NCBI GenBank assembly: GCA_903832475.1
Contig: CAILBQ010000179.1
Location: 1-7,210, forward strand
Source: an uncultured Acidobacteriota bacterium
GTDB taxonomy: Bacteria; Acidobacteriota; Terriglobia; Terriglobales; Acidobacteriaceae
Reading direction: 5' to 3'
DNA: 7,210 nt
The translations under genes were made by a program, and so were the position numbers. The notes below the pieces were generated by a model, which was given only the letters and a program-made list of their open reading frames with translations, was not told the origin of the DNA and ran no database searches. Every line of letters begins with the position of its first letter. Positions within the stretch are counted from its first letter, which is position 1. Below, in pieces: positions 1 to 5,507 of this stretch.

Positions 1-504
1 CAGCACAATAATCCCCGATCGCACTAACATTCGTTCAAATTCTGGACAATCTTCCAAGAAATCTTGATACTCTTGTTCTGTGCAAAAGCCCATCACGCGT
101 TCGACGCCGGCTCTGTTGTACCAGCTTCGATCGAAGAGAACCATTTCTCCTGCGGCGGGCAGATGAGCGACGTAGCGCTGGAAGTACCACTGGCTTTTTT
201 CGCGTTCGGTGGGCGTGCCGAGGGCGACGACACGACATACTCGTGGATTGAGGGTTTCGGTAATGCGCTGAATGGCGCCTCCCTTCCCTGCCGCATCGCG
301 GCCCTCGAAGAGAGCGACGACGCGCAGCCTTTCGTGTCTGATCCATTCCTGAAGCTTGACGAGTTCGATCTGGAGGCGGCGCAGTTCGCGCTCGTAGTCG
401 CAGTCTTTGCCGAGGTGAAGAGGCGGGACGTTTACTGATGGAGCTGCGTCAACTGGGTCTGATTTGCGCTTCCCGGATGACTTGGAGGATTTGGCTTTGG
501 CCAT
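1..504 (-). CDS. ppk2: Polyphosphate kinase 2 (PPK2 family), 3' end missing
   Basis: PPK2 enzymes transfer phosphate between inorganic polyphosphate and nucleotides in the cytoplasm, usually making or using ADP/ATP or GDP/GTP. The first 168 residues are visible and the frame is still open at the left edge, so roughly the last third of a usual 250-300 residue protein is missing. Residues 1-25 are a Lys/Ser-rich, probably disordered tail. The PPK2 Walker A motif GRDAAGKGG lies at residues 68-76 with K74. The Walker B region LFDRSWYNRAGVE runs from residue 123 with D125 and R126, and RYVAHLP precedes it at 110-116. These motifs are diagnostic of the family; the exact class (I, II or III) cannot be settled without the C-terminus. 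The start is the ATG at 502-504, where family-like sequence begins after the short tail. The upstream GAGGTG is 11 bases away, a loose ribosome site. No operon partner is visible. Confidence 0.93.
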   Translation of the reverse strand, partial: MAKAKSSKSSGKRKSDPVDAAPSVNVPPLHLGKDCDYERELRRLQIELVKLQEWIRHERLRVVALFEGRDAAGKGGAIQRITETLNPRVCRVVALGTPTEREKSQWYFQRYVAHLPAAGEMVLFDRSWYNRAGVERVMGFCTEQEYQDFLEDCPEFERMLVRSGIIVL

Positions 505-785
505 GGACTGCTTCGCACCTCGTGAGCACTGCCGACAAGTAGGATCAGGCCAGGAACTGTTGATCCTCTTTTCGTGGACCATGCTAACAGAGCTTATCGG
601 CGCGTGAAGGCAGGCGCATGAGTAGGCGGATGGCTGGAGGTGATGCTTCGTTTCGTCTAGGTAGTGAGACCTTTCGAGACCTGGCCGACCGCACAATACC
701 CGCTCATCGCGATAACGCTGCGATGAACGGGGCCAACTCGTTGCTGTGTCCGCGGGCCTCGGGGGGTGGGCCAACGGTCGTTTGC
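505..785. other. Spacer between ppk2 and the GH18 gene
   Basis: This 281-bp region lies upstream of ppk2 and downstream of the GH18 gene, both on the minus strand. It should hold the ppk2 promoter, but I see no hexamer pair good enough to name. It contains the inverted repeat at 541-567 and a short direct repeat GAGACCT near 665-682. The plus-strand frame starting at 618 has low-complexity Gly/Val-rich content and runs into the antisense of the chitinase, so I do not treat it as a gene. I see no clear terminator behind the GH18 gene. Confidence 0.5.
541..567. repeat. Inverted repeat upstream of ppk2
   Basis: AGGATCA at 541-547 is matched perfectly by TGATCCT at 561-567, with 13 bases between. 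The repeat lies 37-63 bases upstream of the ppk2 start codon, where a dimeric regulator could bind or a hairpin could form in the 5' leader. A 7-bp match can arise by chance in a region this size, so the regulatory role is only a suggestion. Confidence 0.35.
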
Positions 786-1985
786 TTACCTTTCGTGGGG
801 GTGGTCCTTGTCGTAGAGGGGTTGAAGACGGGTGGCTTTGTGCATGGCGTCGAGCAAGTCCTGGCTGTGGCCGTCGTAGTCGGCGTCTAGAACCCAAAGG
901 AAGGTGCCGCCGAGGCCTTGCACGTAATCGGTGTAGAGGGTGCGGGTGTAAGTCGAGATTGGGTCGTCGTAGGTGATGAAACCGTTGGAGCCGTCCTTTT
1001 TGAGTAAGTAGGGAACGAATGCCTTTTCATCGTAGTGGCGAACCCAGCCCTTCTTGTTGATGAGGGGCTTGATGTCAGAGCCATAGCTCACGGTGAGGAC
1101 GGTGTCGTCGCAGTCGCCGTCGTCGGTAGTTGCAGCGTTAGGGCAGAGGGCGAAGAGGGCGTTGACGTTGGTGTATTCATAGCCGTAGAAGGGTGTGCCC
1201 TGGTTGAGTTGTGACGCGGGCGCGTCGGCGAGGAAAATAGCTGCGGATTCCTGGTCGCTGGCGCCAGGTTCGCATTCTTCTGGAGCAGGATTGGACGGAT
1301 CCCAGAAGATGGGGGAGTTGAGCTGAGCGTGGGCGGTCCAGGGACCGGCGCAGTCGTAGGTCATGATGTTGAACCAGTCGATGACCTTCTTGAGATGGGG
1401 CACGTCGTAGGAGGACTCGGTCCACGGGGCGGCGTCGATCGAGAGTGTGTAACGCGGGCTGGGAAATTCTTTGCGAATATCGGTCATGAGGGTGAGCAGG
1501 AAGGCGGTGTCCTGCGGAGTCTGCGGGTACTCCCAGTCGAGATCGAGGCCATCGTAGTCATTCTTTGTCACGAAGGCCTTTAGGTTCTTGAGCAGCGCCG
1601 GAATGGCGGATGGATTCGCTTCGAGACCGGGCACGTCGCCGCCGATGAGCAGGTTGACTTTAGTGCCGGCACGATGAGCGCGGGGGATCAATTCAGGCTC
1701 GATGAAACCGCCGGGAACCTGCAGATTGCCGTTGGCGTCGAAGGGGACGCCGGCGTGGATGATGTGGGTGATTTTTTCGTAGGGGATGTTGGCGGCAGAG
1801 TAAGTGAAAGGCGGGGGCAGAAATTGGCTGCCGGAGTTGTAGTCGGCGACCAGACGCTTGGCGGGACGTTCAGGGAAATGACTGCGCTCCGCTTCGGTTT
1901 CAGGGGACTGGGCTCGGACAACGGGAATAGCGAGCAGCGGGAGAGATAAAGCAAGGGCGAGATAAGAGTTGCGATTGAGCGCCAA
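786..1985 (-). CDS. Secreted glycoside hydrolase family 18 protein (chitinase-like)
   Basis: A 399-residue exported hydrolase. GH18 enzymes cleave beta-1,4 bonds of chitin or related N-acetylglucosamine polymers by substrate-assisted catalysis. Residues 1-25 form a signal peptide with a hydrophobic core (LALALSLPLLAIPV) and a likely cut after VRA. The catalytic signature DGLDLDWE lies at 145-152 and fits DxxDxDxE, with D148, D150 and the proton donor E152 all present. MTYD at 208-211 and the C-terminal tryptophan region FLWVLDAD at 362-369 also match the family. A segment at about 281-294 with two cysteines and an acidic cluster (DDGDCDD) looks like an inserted loop. C212 and C238 could form another disulfide. 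No carbohydrate-binding module is present. The start is TTG at 1983-1985, chosen because a perfect AGGAGG sits five bases upstream and the signal peptide begins there. Substrate specificity (chitinase versus endo-N-acetylglucosaminidase) is not determined. Confidence 0.92.
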   Translation of the reverse strand: MALNRNSYLALALSLPLLAIPVVRAQSPETEAERSHFPERPAKRLVADYNSGSQFLPPPFTYSAANIPYEKITHIIHAGVPFDANGNLQVPGGFIEPELIPRAHRAGTKVNLLIGGDVPGLEANPSAIPALLKNLKAFVTKNDYDGLDLDWEYPQTPQDTAFLLTLMTDIRKEFPSPRYTLSIDAAPWTESSYDVPHLKKVIDWFNIMTYDCAGPWTAHAQLNSPIFWDPSNPAPEECEPGASDQESAAIFLADAPASQLNQGTPFYGYEYTNVNALFALCPNAATTDDGDCDDTVLTVSYGSDIKPLINKKGWVRHYDEKAFVPYLLKKDGSNGFITYDDPISTYTRTLYTDYVQGLGGTFLWVLDADYDGHSQDLLDAMHKATRLQPLYDKDHPHER

Positions 1986-1990
1986 GAATT

Positions 1991-1996
1991 CCTCCT
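1991..1996 (-). promoter_or_regulatory. Ribosome binding site of the GH18 gene
   Basis: The minus strand reads AGGAGG followed by five bases and then TTG. This full Shine-Dalgarno match supports the unusual TTG start at 1985 over any downstream start. Confidence 0.85.
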
Positions 1997-2216
1997 AGGG
2001 ATGAAGTTGCGGCGGGCAGGGTCAGCGTTTGTATCGTTTGAATAGGGCTTATGGTCTGGCGAGCACTGGGGCCCTGTCAAGGAGTCTGTGGTAACAAGAC
2101 CCTTGGCGTTGCTGAACTCATGTACTGCAGCGGGAGAACAAAGCTGCCACGGGTTTGTGGTCCTGAAGACAAATCTACCAGCGAACAACGACAATCAGCG
2201 GACTAAGTCAGAGGTT

Positions 2217-2231
2217 CAACAACGGTTGTTG
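2217..2231. repeat. Perfect 15-bp palindrome, candidate operator
   Basis: CAACAAC at 2217-2223 and GTTGTTG at 2225-2231 are exact inverted copies around one central base. It lies between the divergent GH18 gene and the structured region to its right, a place suited to a regulator serving either side. A partial copy (AACAACGACAA) lies about 30 bases to the left. The regulator is unknown. Confidence 0.4.
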
Positions 2232-2301
2232 TCGATAAGTGAAACCCTCGAAACTTTTGCACAGATTTCTGAAGTTTTCCGCGATATTCACAGCTTTTTT
2301 A

Positions 2302-2623
2302 CCTCTTGCGCGAAAGCGAAAGAGGAGTAATCTCAGTTCATCGGAAGAGAGATCTTCCAGCAGAAGAGAGAAGACGAGGGACCACTCAGAGAATCGGCAA
2401 CGAGACTCGCAAAGCGATCCGGGCAACCGGAAAGCGGGGGTGGAAACGAGAAAGCTCTTACATGGGTAGTAACAGCGGGAACGATCGGGGATGCACAGGC
2501 GCAAGCTGGTGAAAAACCGGTGAGTTCGATGTTATGAGCTTGTAATTTGGAAGCCGAACCAAAGCTTCAAAAAATCGGATAGAAACGGCGGTTCCCTGCA
2601 AGGGGAGTCGCCGTTTCGCTTTT
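2302..2623 (+). ncRNA. Candidate structured RNA or leader with GNRA hairpins
   Basis: Within about 320 bases the plus strand can form several separate hairpins, four of them closed by GNRA tetraloops. These are 2302-2311/2316-2325 with loop GAAA (nine pairs, one mismatch), 2343-2348/2353-2358 with loop GAGA (six perfect pairs), 2418-2422/2427-2431 with loop GCAA (five perfect pairs), and 2494-2500/2505-2511 with loop GCAA (six pairs including one G-U, one A-G mismatch). A small 4-bp hairpin at 2407-2417 directly abuts the third. A stem pairing 2550-2554 with 2564-2568 follows, and the block ends in the terminator at 2582-2623. The sequence does not match RNase P RNA, tmRNA, SRP RNA or a riboswitch class I know. 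The 5' end is unknown. It could be a free small RNA or a leader of the gene at 2640. The purine-rich composition makes some GNRA loops likely by chance, so this remains a hypothesis. Confidence 0.35.
2582..2623 (+). terminator. Rho-independent terminator just before the gene at 2640
   Basis: GAAACGGCG at 2582-2590 pairs perfectly with CGCCGTTTC at 2609-2617. The pairing continues inwards through two G-U pairs, a T-A pair and CCC/GGG to a small loop near 2597-2602. Four T residues follow at 2620-2623. The T run is on the plus-strand side only, so it ends a plus-strand transcript. It lies 16 bases before the next start codon, which allows either the end of a small RNA or an attenuator. Confidence 0.75.
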
Positions 2624-2639
2624 GTGCGTTTAACTGACC

Positions 2640-3062
2640 ATGGACAAAGACCGCGAAGAGTCGGCTATCCATAACAAGCCGGATGCAGTGATGGTTTACA
2701 CTGGCGAAACTCTAGAGGAATTAGTCAGCCGTGGCTGGACGGGTAACTGGGTCGCGGCACTACAGCGGGTGGATTCACTAAAATGGCTTGTGGTGGTGCG
2801 CAGCAACGGACGCACGACAAAACGCAATGGGCATCTGGCGCGTAGTGCGTTCCTGTTGGCGCGAATTTCTGACGTAAAAGCGGCCTCGGAGGTGGGACGC
2901 ATCAGGATCTCATTCGATCGCTATGCGGAAATCTTTGTTCCGGGCGCTTGGACGGGGAGCCGAAATCCGGTCGCATATGTCCAGCTAAAGACCCTCGGGA
3001 TCGACGTCGGTGCGCAGGATTGGCGCGCCCCTGCCGTTCCACTGGTCACGGCCTCCAGCTAG
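2640..3062 (+). CDS. Uncharacterised protein, 140 residues
   Basis: I do not recognise a named family with confidence. The protein is predicted soluble and cytoplasmic, with no signal peptide or membrane segment. The middle has features of a folded alpha/beta protein: GNWVAALQRVDS at about 36-47, the hydrophobic strand WLVVVRS at 49-55, and a C-terminal part containing EIFVPGAWTGSRNPVAYV at about 95-112 followed by LKTLGID. The last ten or so residues look unstructured. The start is uncertain: ATG at 2640 gives the longest product, but neither it nor the ATG at 2691 (residue 18, MVYTGETLEELV) has a good ribosome site, and the more ordered sequence begins at the second. A strong terminator lies directly upstream, so its transcription may start in the short gap or depend on read-through. 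It converges on the ribBA-like gene with 71 bases between. Confidence 0.65.
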   Translation: MDKDREESAIHNKPDAVMVYTGETLEELVSRGWTGNWVAALQRVDSLKWLVVVRSNGRTTKRNGHLARSAFLLARISDVKAASEVGRIRISFDRYAEIFVPGAWTGSRNPVAYVQLKTLGIDVGAQDWRAPAVPLVTASS

Positions 3063-3133
3063 AAATGGAAACTCTTCGCCGCGCTCACGATGGGTAGGTG
3101 CTGGTACTTTTGCATCAGGGTGAGGGGTGATCA

Positions 3134-4420
3134 TCAGGGAGTGCAGACGGCTGCGGCTGACGCCACCGGAATGGGCACCTGCTCAATGATTTCCAGGCCA
3201 AAGCCTTCCAGGGCGGGGATGTGCATGGGGGTGTTGCTGAGCAGGCGGATGCGGTGGATACCGAGATCGAAGAGGATCTGGCCACCGAGACCGATTGCGC
3301 GCAGAGTACGCTGGTGGCGCTCTTCGCTGCCGGCGCTCTGGTTGGCTTCGAGAGCGCGCAGGTCGCTGTGGAGAAGAAGGCGAGGGGCCGTGAGGTGGGC
3401 GGAACTCGGTCGGATTTCAAAGCCGCGGCTGGTGTTGTGTAAATAGAGCAGGACGCCGCAGCCGGCTTCGACAATCATGCGCATGGATTGGTCGAGGATT
3501 TCGCGGCACTGGCAGTCCGCGGCAAAGATGTCGCCGGCCGTGCAACGAGTGTGGACGCGGACCAGGACCGCCTTGGCAGGACTACCACCGTCCTTTGAAC
3601 CTGATAAGCCGCTTGACGGTAGCGCGTGCTGACATTGGCTGCAATCCCAGGCGCCGCTGTGTTCGCAGAGGGCTCCGTGCACCAGGGCGATGTGCGATTC
3701 GCCACCGTTGACTTCGCTTTCGTAGGCGATCAGGTGAAATCTGCCGTAGGCGGTTTCGATGGGCGCTTCGGCAGCGCGGGTGATGTAGCGCTCATGCTGC
3801 AGCCGGTAGCGAATGAGTTCGGCGACGGTGAGCATCTTGAGGCCGTGCGCGGCGCAGAATTTGACCAGGTCGGGTACGCGTGCCATGGTCCCGTCGTCAT
3901 TCATGATCTCGCAGATAACGCCGCTGGGGTTGAGGCCCGCGAGGCGGGCGAGGTCGACAGAGGCTTCAGTCTGTCCCGCGCGAACCAGGACGCCCCCCTT
4001 GCGCGCCCGCAGCGGGAAAATATGGCCCGGGCGAGCCAGGTCGTGAGCGGTCGAGGAGGGGTCGATCGCGGTACGGATGGTGTGGGAGCGGTCGGCGGCG
4101 GATATTCCCGTGGTCACGCCTTCGCGGGCCTCAATGGTTTCGGTAAAAGCGGTGCCGAAACGAGAGGAATTCTGCTGCGTCATTGGTGGCAGATTGAGCT
4201 GGTCGGCGCGCTCTTCGGTAAGTGTGAGGCAGATGAGACCGCGGCCGTAGCGGGCCATGAAATTGATCGCCTCCGGTGTGACGAACTCCGCGGCGAGGGT
4301 GAGGTCGCCTTCGTTTTCGCGGTCTTCGTCATCGACGACGACGAGCATTCGGCCGGCACGTATCTCCTCCAAGGCGGCGGGAACGTCGACAAAGGGCGCG
4401 GTCATGATTCGAGTGGACAT
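3134..4420 (-). CDS. ribBA: RibBA-like riboflavin protein: active-looking DHBP synthase with an altered GTP cyclohydrolase II domain
   Basis: Residues 1-205 match 3,4-dihydroxy-2-butanone 4-phosphate synthase (RibB), which converts ribulose 5-phosphate into the four-carbon precursor of riboflavin. The metal-binding DDEDRENEGD lies at 30-39, EGVTTGIS at 100-107, DRSHTI at 110-115, RPGHIFPL at 130-137 and the catalytic-site ICE at 169-171. Residues from about 222 to 417 match the GTP cyclohydrolase II (RibA) fold. The three zinc cysteines are present in CTAGDIFAADCQC (C293, C303, C305), one residue shorter than the usual spacing. Other active-site motifs have changed: the usual QEGRGIGL is NTSRGFEI at 329-336, the usual D-L-R is TLR at 372-374, and the usual NNPRK is SNTPMH at 395-400. 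A roughly 25-residue insertion lies at about 253-282. RibB activity is likely; cyclohydrolase activity is doubtful. The start at 4420 has only a weak ribosome site; residue 6 (M) is an alternative. Confidence 0.93.
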   Translation of the reverse strand: MSTRIMTAPFVDVPAALEEIRAGRMLVVVDDEDRENEGDLTLAAEFVTPEAINFMARYGRGLICLTLTEERADQLNLPPMTQQNSSRFGTAFTETIEAREGVTTGISAADRSHTIRTAIDPSSTAHDLARPGHIFPLRARKGGVLVRAGQTEASVDLARLAGLNPSGVICEIMNDDGTMARVPDLVKFCAAHGLKMLTVAELIRYRLQHERYITRAAEAPIETAYGRFHLIAYESEVNGGESHIALVHGALCEHSGAWDCSQCQHALPSSGLSGSKDGGSPAKAVLVRVHTRCTAGDIFAADCQCREILDQSMRMIVEAGCGVLLYLHNTSRGFEIRPSSAHLTAPRLLLHSDLRALEANQSAGSEERHQRTLRAIGLGGQILFDLGIHRIRLLSNTPMHIPALEGFGLEIIEQVPIPVASAAAVCTP

Positions 4421-4556
4421 GAGTTCTTAAGCCTGCTGAAGCTTGGATGAGGCGGGCGTGCCTGCAGGTTCATTGTCTCGCATGGATAGGGAAAACGACA
4501 AAAGCGCGAAATCGGCGGGACGCGACGAGGCGATAAGCTGGTCCGGTGGAGAGAAC
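4421..4556. other. Divergent promoter region between ribBA and the DUF2164 gene
   Basis: This 136-bp gap must hold both promoters. I see no convincing hexamer pair on either strand. I also find no FMN riboswitch (RFN element), whose conserved segments would be expected upstream of a regulated riboflavin gene, so FMN feedback through RNA is not indicated here. Confidence 0.5.
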
Positions 4557-4835
4557 ATGACGTCGATTGAGCTTTCGAAACAGGAGCGGGGAGATGCAAT
4601 CGCTTCGCTGAAACGGTACTTCCAGGAGAACTTCTCGGAAGAAATCGGGGATATGCCAGCAGGACTGCTGCTGAACTACATCCTGGAAGAGATTGGGCCG
4701 GCAATCTACAACAAGGCGATTGACGATGCGCGGGCTCGGATGGAACAGAGAGTGATGGATCTGCCGGGTGAACTATTTGCGGTTGCCTTCCAGTACTGGG
4801 CGAAGGTCGATGCTAAGCGCAAGGCAAGGCGCTGA
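4557..4835 (+). CDS. DUF2164 family small protein
   Basis: A 92-residue protein that fits the DUF2164 family, whose function is unknown. Characteristic parts are IELSKQER at 4-11, the helix ending in LKRYFQENFSEEIGDMPAGLLLNYI at about 18-42 (acidic EEIGD followed by a small-residue turn), and GPAIYNKAIDDARARM at 47-62, with the conserved YN pair at 51-52. The C-terminus is Lys/Arg-rich. It is likely an all-helical cytoplasmic protein. The open frame extends upstream to 4443, but I start it at the ATG at 4557: GGTGGAGAG lies a few bases upstream, and the extra 38 residues are low in structure and not family-like. It is divergent from ribBA, and a hairpin at 4864-4887 follows 28 bases after its stop. 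Confidence 0.85.
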   Translation: MTSIELSKQERGDAIASLKRYFQENFSEEIGDMPAGLLLNYILEEIGPAIYNKAIDDARARMEQRVMDLPGELFAVAFQYWAKVDAKRKARR

Positions 4836-4863
4836 CATTGCTGAAAGAAGGCCAAACGCGAAA

Positions 4864-4887
4864 GCGCCGCCCGATTGAGGGCGGCGC
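4864..4887. terminator. Hairpin terminator shared by two convergent genes
   Basis: GCGCCGCCC at 4864-4872 pairs perfectly with GGGCGGCGC at 4879-4887 around a six-base loop. It lies between the stop codons of the DUF2164 gene (4835) and the small basic protein gene (4911). On the minus strand the stem is followed by TTTCGCGTTT, a broken T run; on the plus strand the T run is poor. It probably works mainly for the minus-strand gene and as a transcription barrier between the two. Confidence 0.6.
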
Positions 4888-4910
4888 CAAGTTCCTGAGC
4901 GAAGTAGAAG

Positions 4911-5138
4911 CTAGAGAGTCGACTCGATCTCGAAACCCCATGCTTCAAGGAGCGCTTCCGGGATGTACTTGGAATTGCGATTACGGCGGGCCCATTCGCG
5001 AAGCCGAGTAGATCGGATGTACTGATCCGGGGTCAATTTAAACTCCTTGACGATCTGTTCGAAGGAGGTCACAGTGGGGACAACAGGTCCAATGGGCTCG
5101 GGCTTGCCCCAGTTCGGATTACCACGACGTTTTGCCAT
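4911..5138 (-). CDS. Small basic protein of unknown function with an N-terminal RRGNPNWGKP motif
   Basis: A 75-residue protein I cannot assign to a named family. The N-terminus is basic and extended (MAKRRGNPNWGKPEP at 1-15). It is followed by a Pro/Val linker and a predicted helical part: SFEQIVKEFKL at 25-35, then PDQYIRSTRLREWARRNRN at 37-55 and IPEALLEAWGF at 59-69. The Arg-rich helix and basic tail suggest nucleic-acid or ribosome contact, but this is only inference. The start is the ATG at 5136-5138 because AAGGA lies seven bases upstream; the frame is open further to a GTG at 5210, but that extension has no comparable ribosome site. A good promoter lies at 5284-5312, implying a leader of about 140 bases. 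Confidence 0.72.
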   Translation of the reverse strand: MAKRRGNPNWGKPEPIGPVVPTVTSFEQIVKEFKLTPDQYIRSTRLREWARRNRNSKYIPEALLEAWGFEIESTL

Positions 5139-5144
5139 CGATTT

Positions 5145-5157
5145 TTCCTTTTTGGAA
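5145..5157 (-). promoter_or_regulatory. Ribosome binding site in a small hairpin, small basic protein gene
   Basis: On the minus strand TTCC, then AAAAA, then GGAA lie just before the start, so the AAGGA ribosome site (5146-5150) could pair with the TTCC upstream. The four-pair stem is weak. The site fixes the start at 5138. Confidence 0.5.
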
Positions 5158-5283
5158 GGGTGGTTGCGAAATTCCCATCCGCCAGCATTCCTCCGATGAG
5201 CTTCGGCCACAAACGATTAAGCGTAGAGGATGGCCAGGTGCTTCTAATTCGGAAGCGCGGGATGGGCTTCCCACGAGCCTCTT

Positions 5284-5312
5284 ATTTTAAGGATTTTTTC
5301 TTCAAAAATCAA
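5284..5312 (-). promoter_or_regulatory. Sigma-70-type promoter for the small basic protein gene
   Basis: On the minus strand TTGATT (5307-5312) and TAAAAT (5284-5289) are separated by 17 bases. Each hexamer differs from the consensus at one or two positions. The expected transcription start is near 5277, giving a leader of about 140 bases before the ATG at 5138. Confidence 0.5.
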
Positions 5313-5507
5313 TAGCAAACTGTAGATATGCTAACGCTTCCAGCCGCGGAACCCCAAGACTGGAACTTTCGTAACGCATTCAATTCAAGAGGCTTGTGTT
5401 CTATCGTAAAAAGCTGACGTTCGCTTTGGATCCGCCGGCAGCGTGTGGGCCAGCAACCTGAAAGCTGTTTCAGAAGTGTCAACCGTATATTCTTGAGTAA
5501 CTACGCC

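Larger units (their letters stand above)
1986..2639. other. 654-bp region without a credible protein gene
   Basis: The left part is the leader and promoter region of the minus-strand GH18 gene. A perfect -35-like TTGACA occurs on the minus strand at 2075-2080, but no matching -10 at normal spacing is convincing (the best is near CCATAA at about 2052-2057). The centre holds the palindrome at 2217-2231. The right part (2302-2623) carries successive hairpins and a plus-strand terminator. The open frames here have translations dominated by Arg/Ser and no recognisable domain, and they overlap each other, so I do not call them. Confidence 0.6.
5139..5507. other. 369-bp AT-rich divergent regulatory region
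   Basis: This region separates the minus-strand small basic protein gene from the plus-strand exported protein gene. Positions 5281-5335 are strikingly AT-rich compared with the surroundings and carry the minus-strand promoter. A weaker plus-strand pair, TTCAAA at 5301-5306 and TAGATA at 5323-5328 (16-base spacing), could make the two promoters overlap. An inverted repeat TTCCAG/CTGGAA (5338-5343 and 5360-5365), flanked by direct repeats TAACGC (5332-5337 and 5372-5377), follows. No protein gene is supported within it. Confidence 0.5.

Noticed and set aside
618..890. 90-residue plus-strand open frame downstream of the chitinase
   Set aside because: The last third is antisense to the chitinase C-terminus and the rest has no recognisable features.
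1688..2194. 168-residue minus-strand open frame overlapping the GH18 start
   Set aside because: Its second half is a shifted reading of the chitinase signal region, and it would run across the chitinase ribosome site; no motif supports it.
2394..2440. Similarity of CGCAAAGC followed by CCGGG to the c-di-GMP-I riboswitch core
   Set aside because: The remaining conserved parts (the GGCAAACC strand with its long hairpin and the second stem with receptor) are absent, so the match is a short coincidence.
2239..2512. Overlapping plus-strand open frames of 76 and 68 residues
   Set aside because: Both are rich in Arg, Ser and Glu from purine-rich sequence, lack ribosome sites and cover the hairpin block, which better explains the region.
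3626..4450. 274-residue plus-strand open frame opposite ribBA
   Set aside because: It is the antisense shadow of a clearly conserved RibB/RibA protein; its translation is Gly/Val/Asp-rich with no family motif.
4421..4556. FMN riboswitch upstream of the riboflavin gene
   Set aside because: None of the conserved RFN segments is visible on the minus strand in this 136-bp gap.
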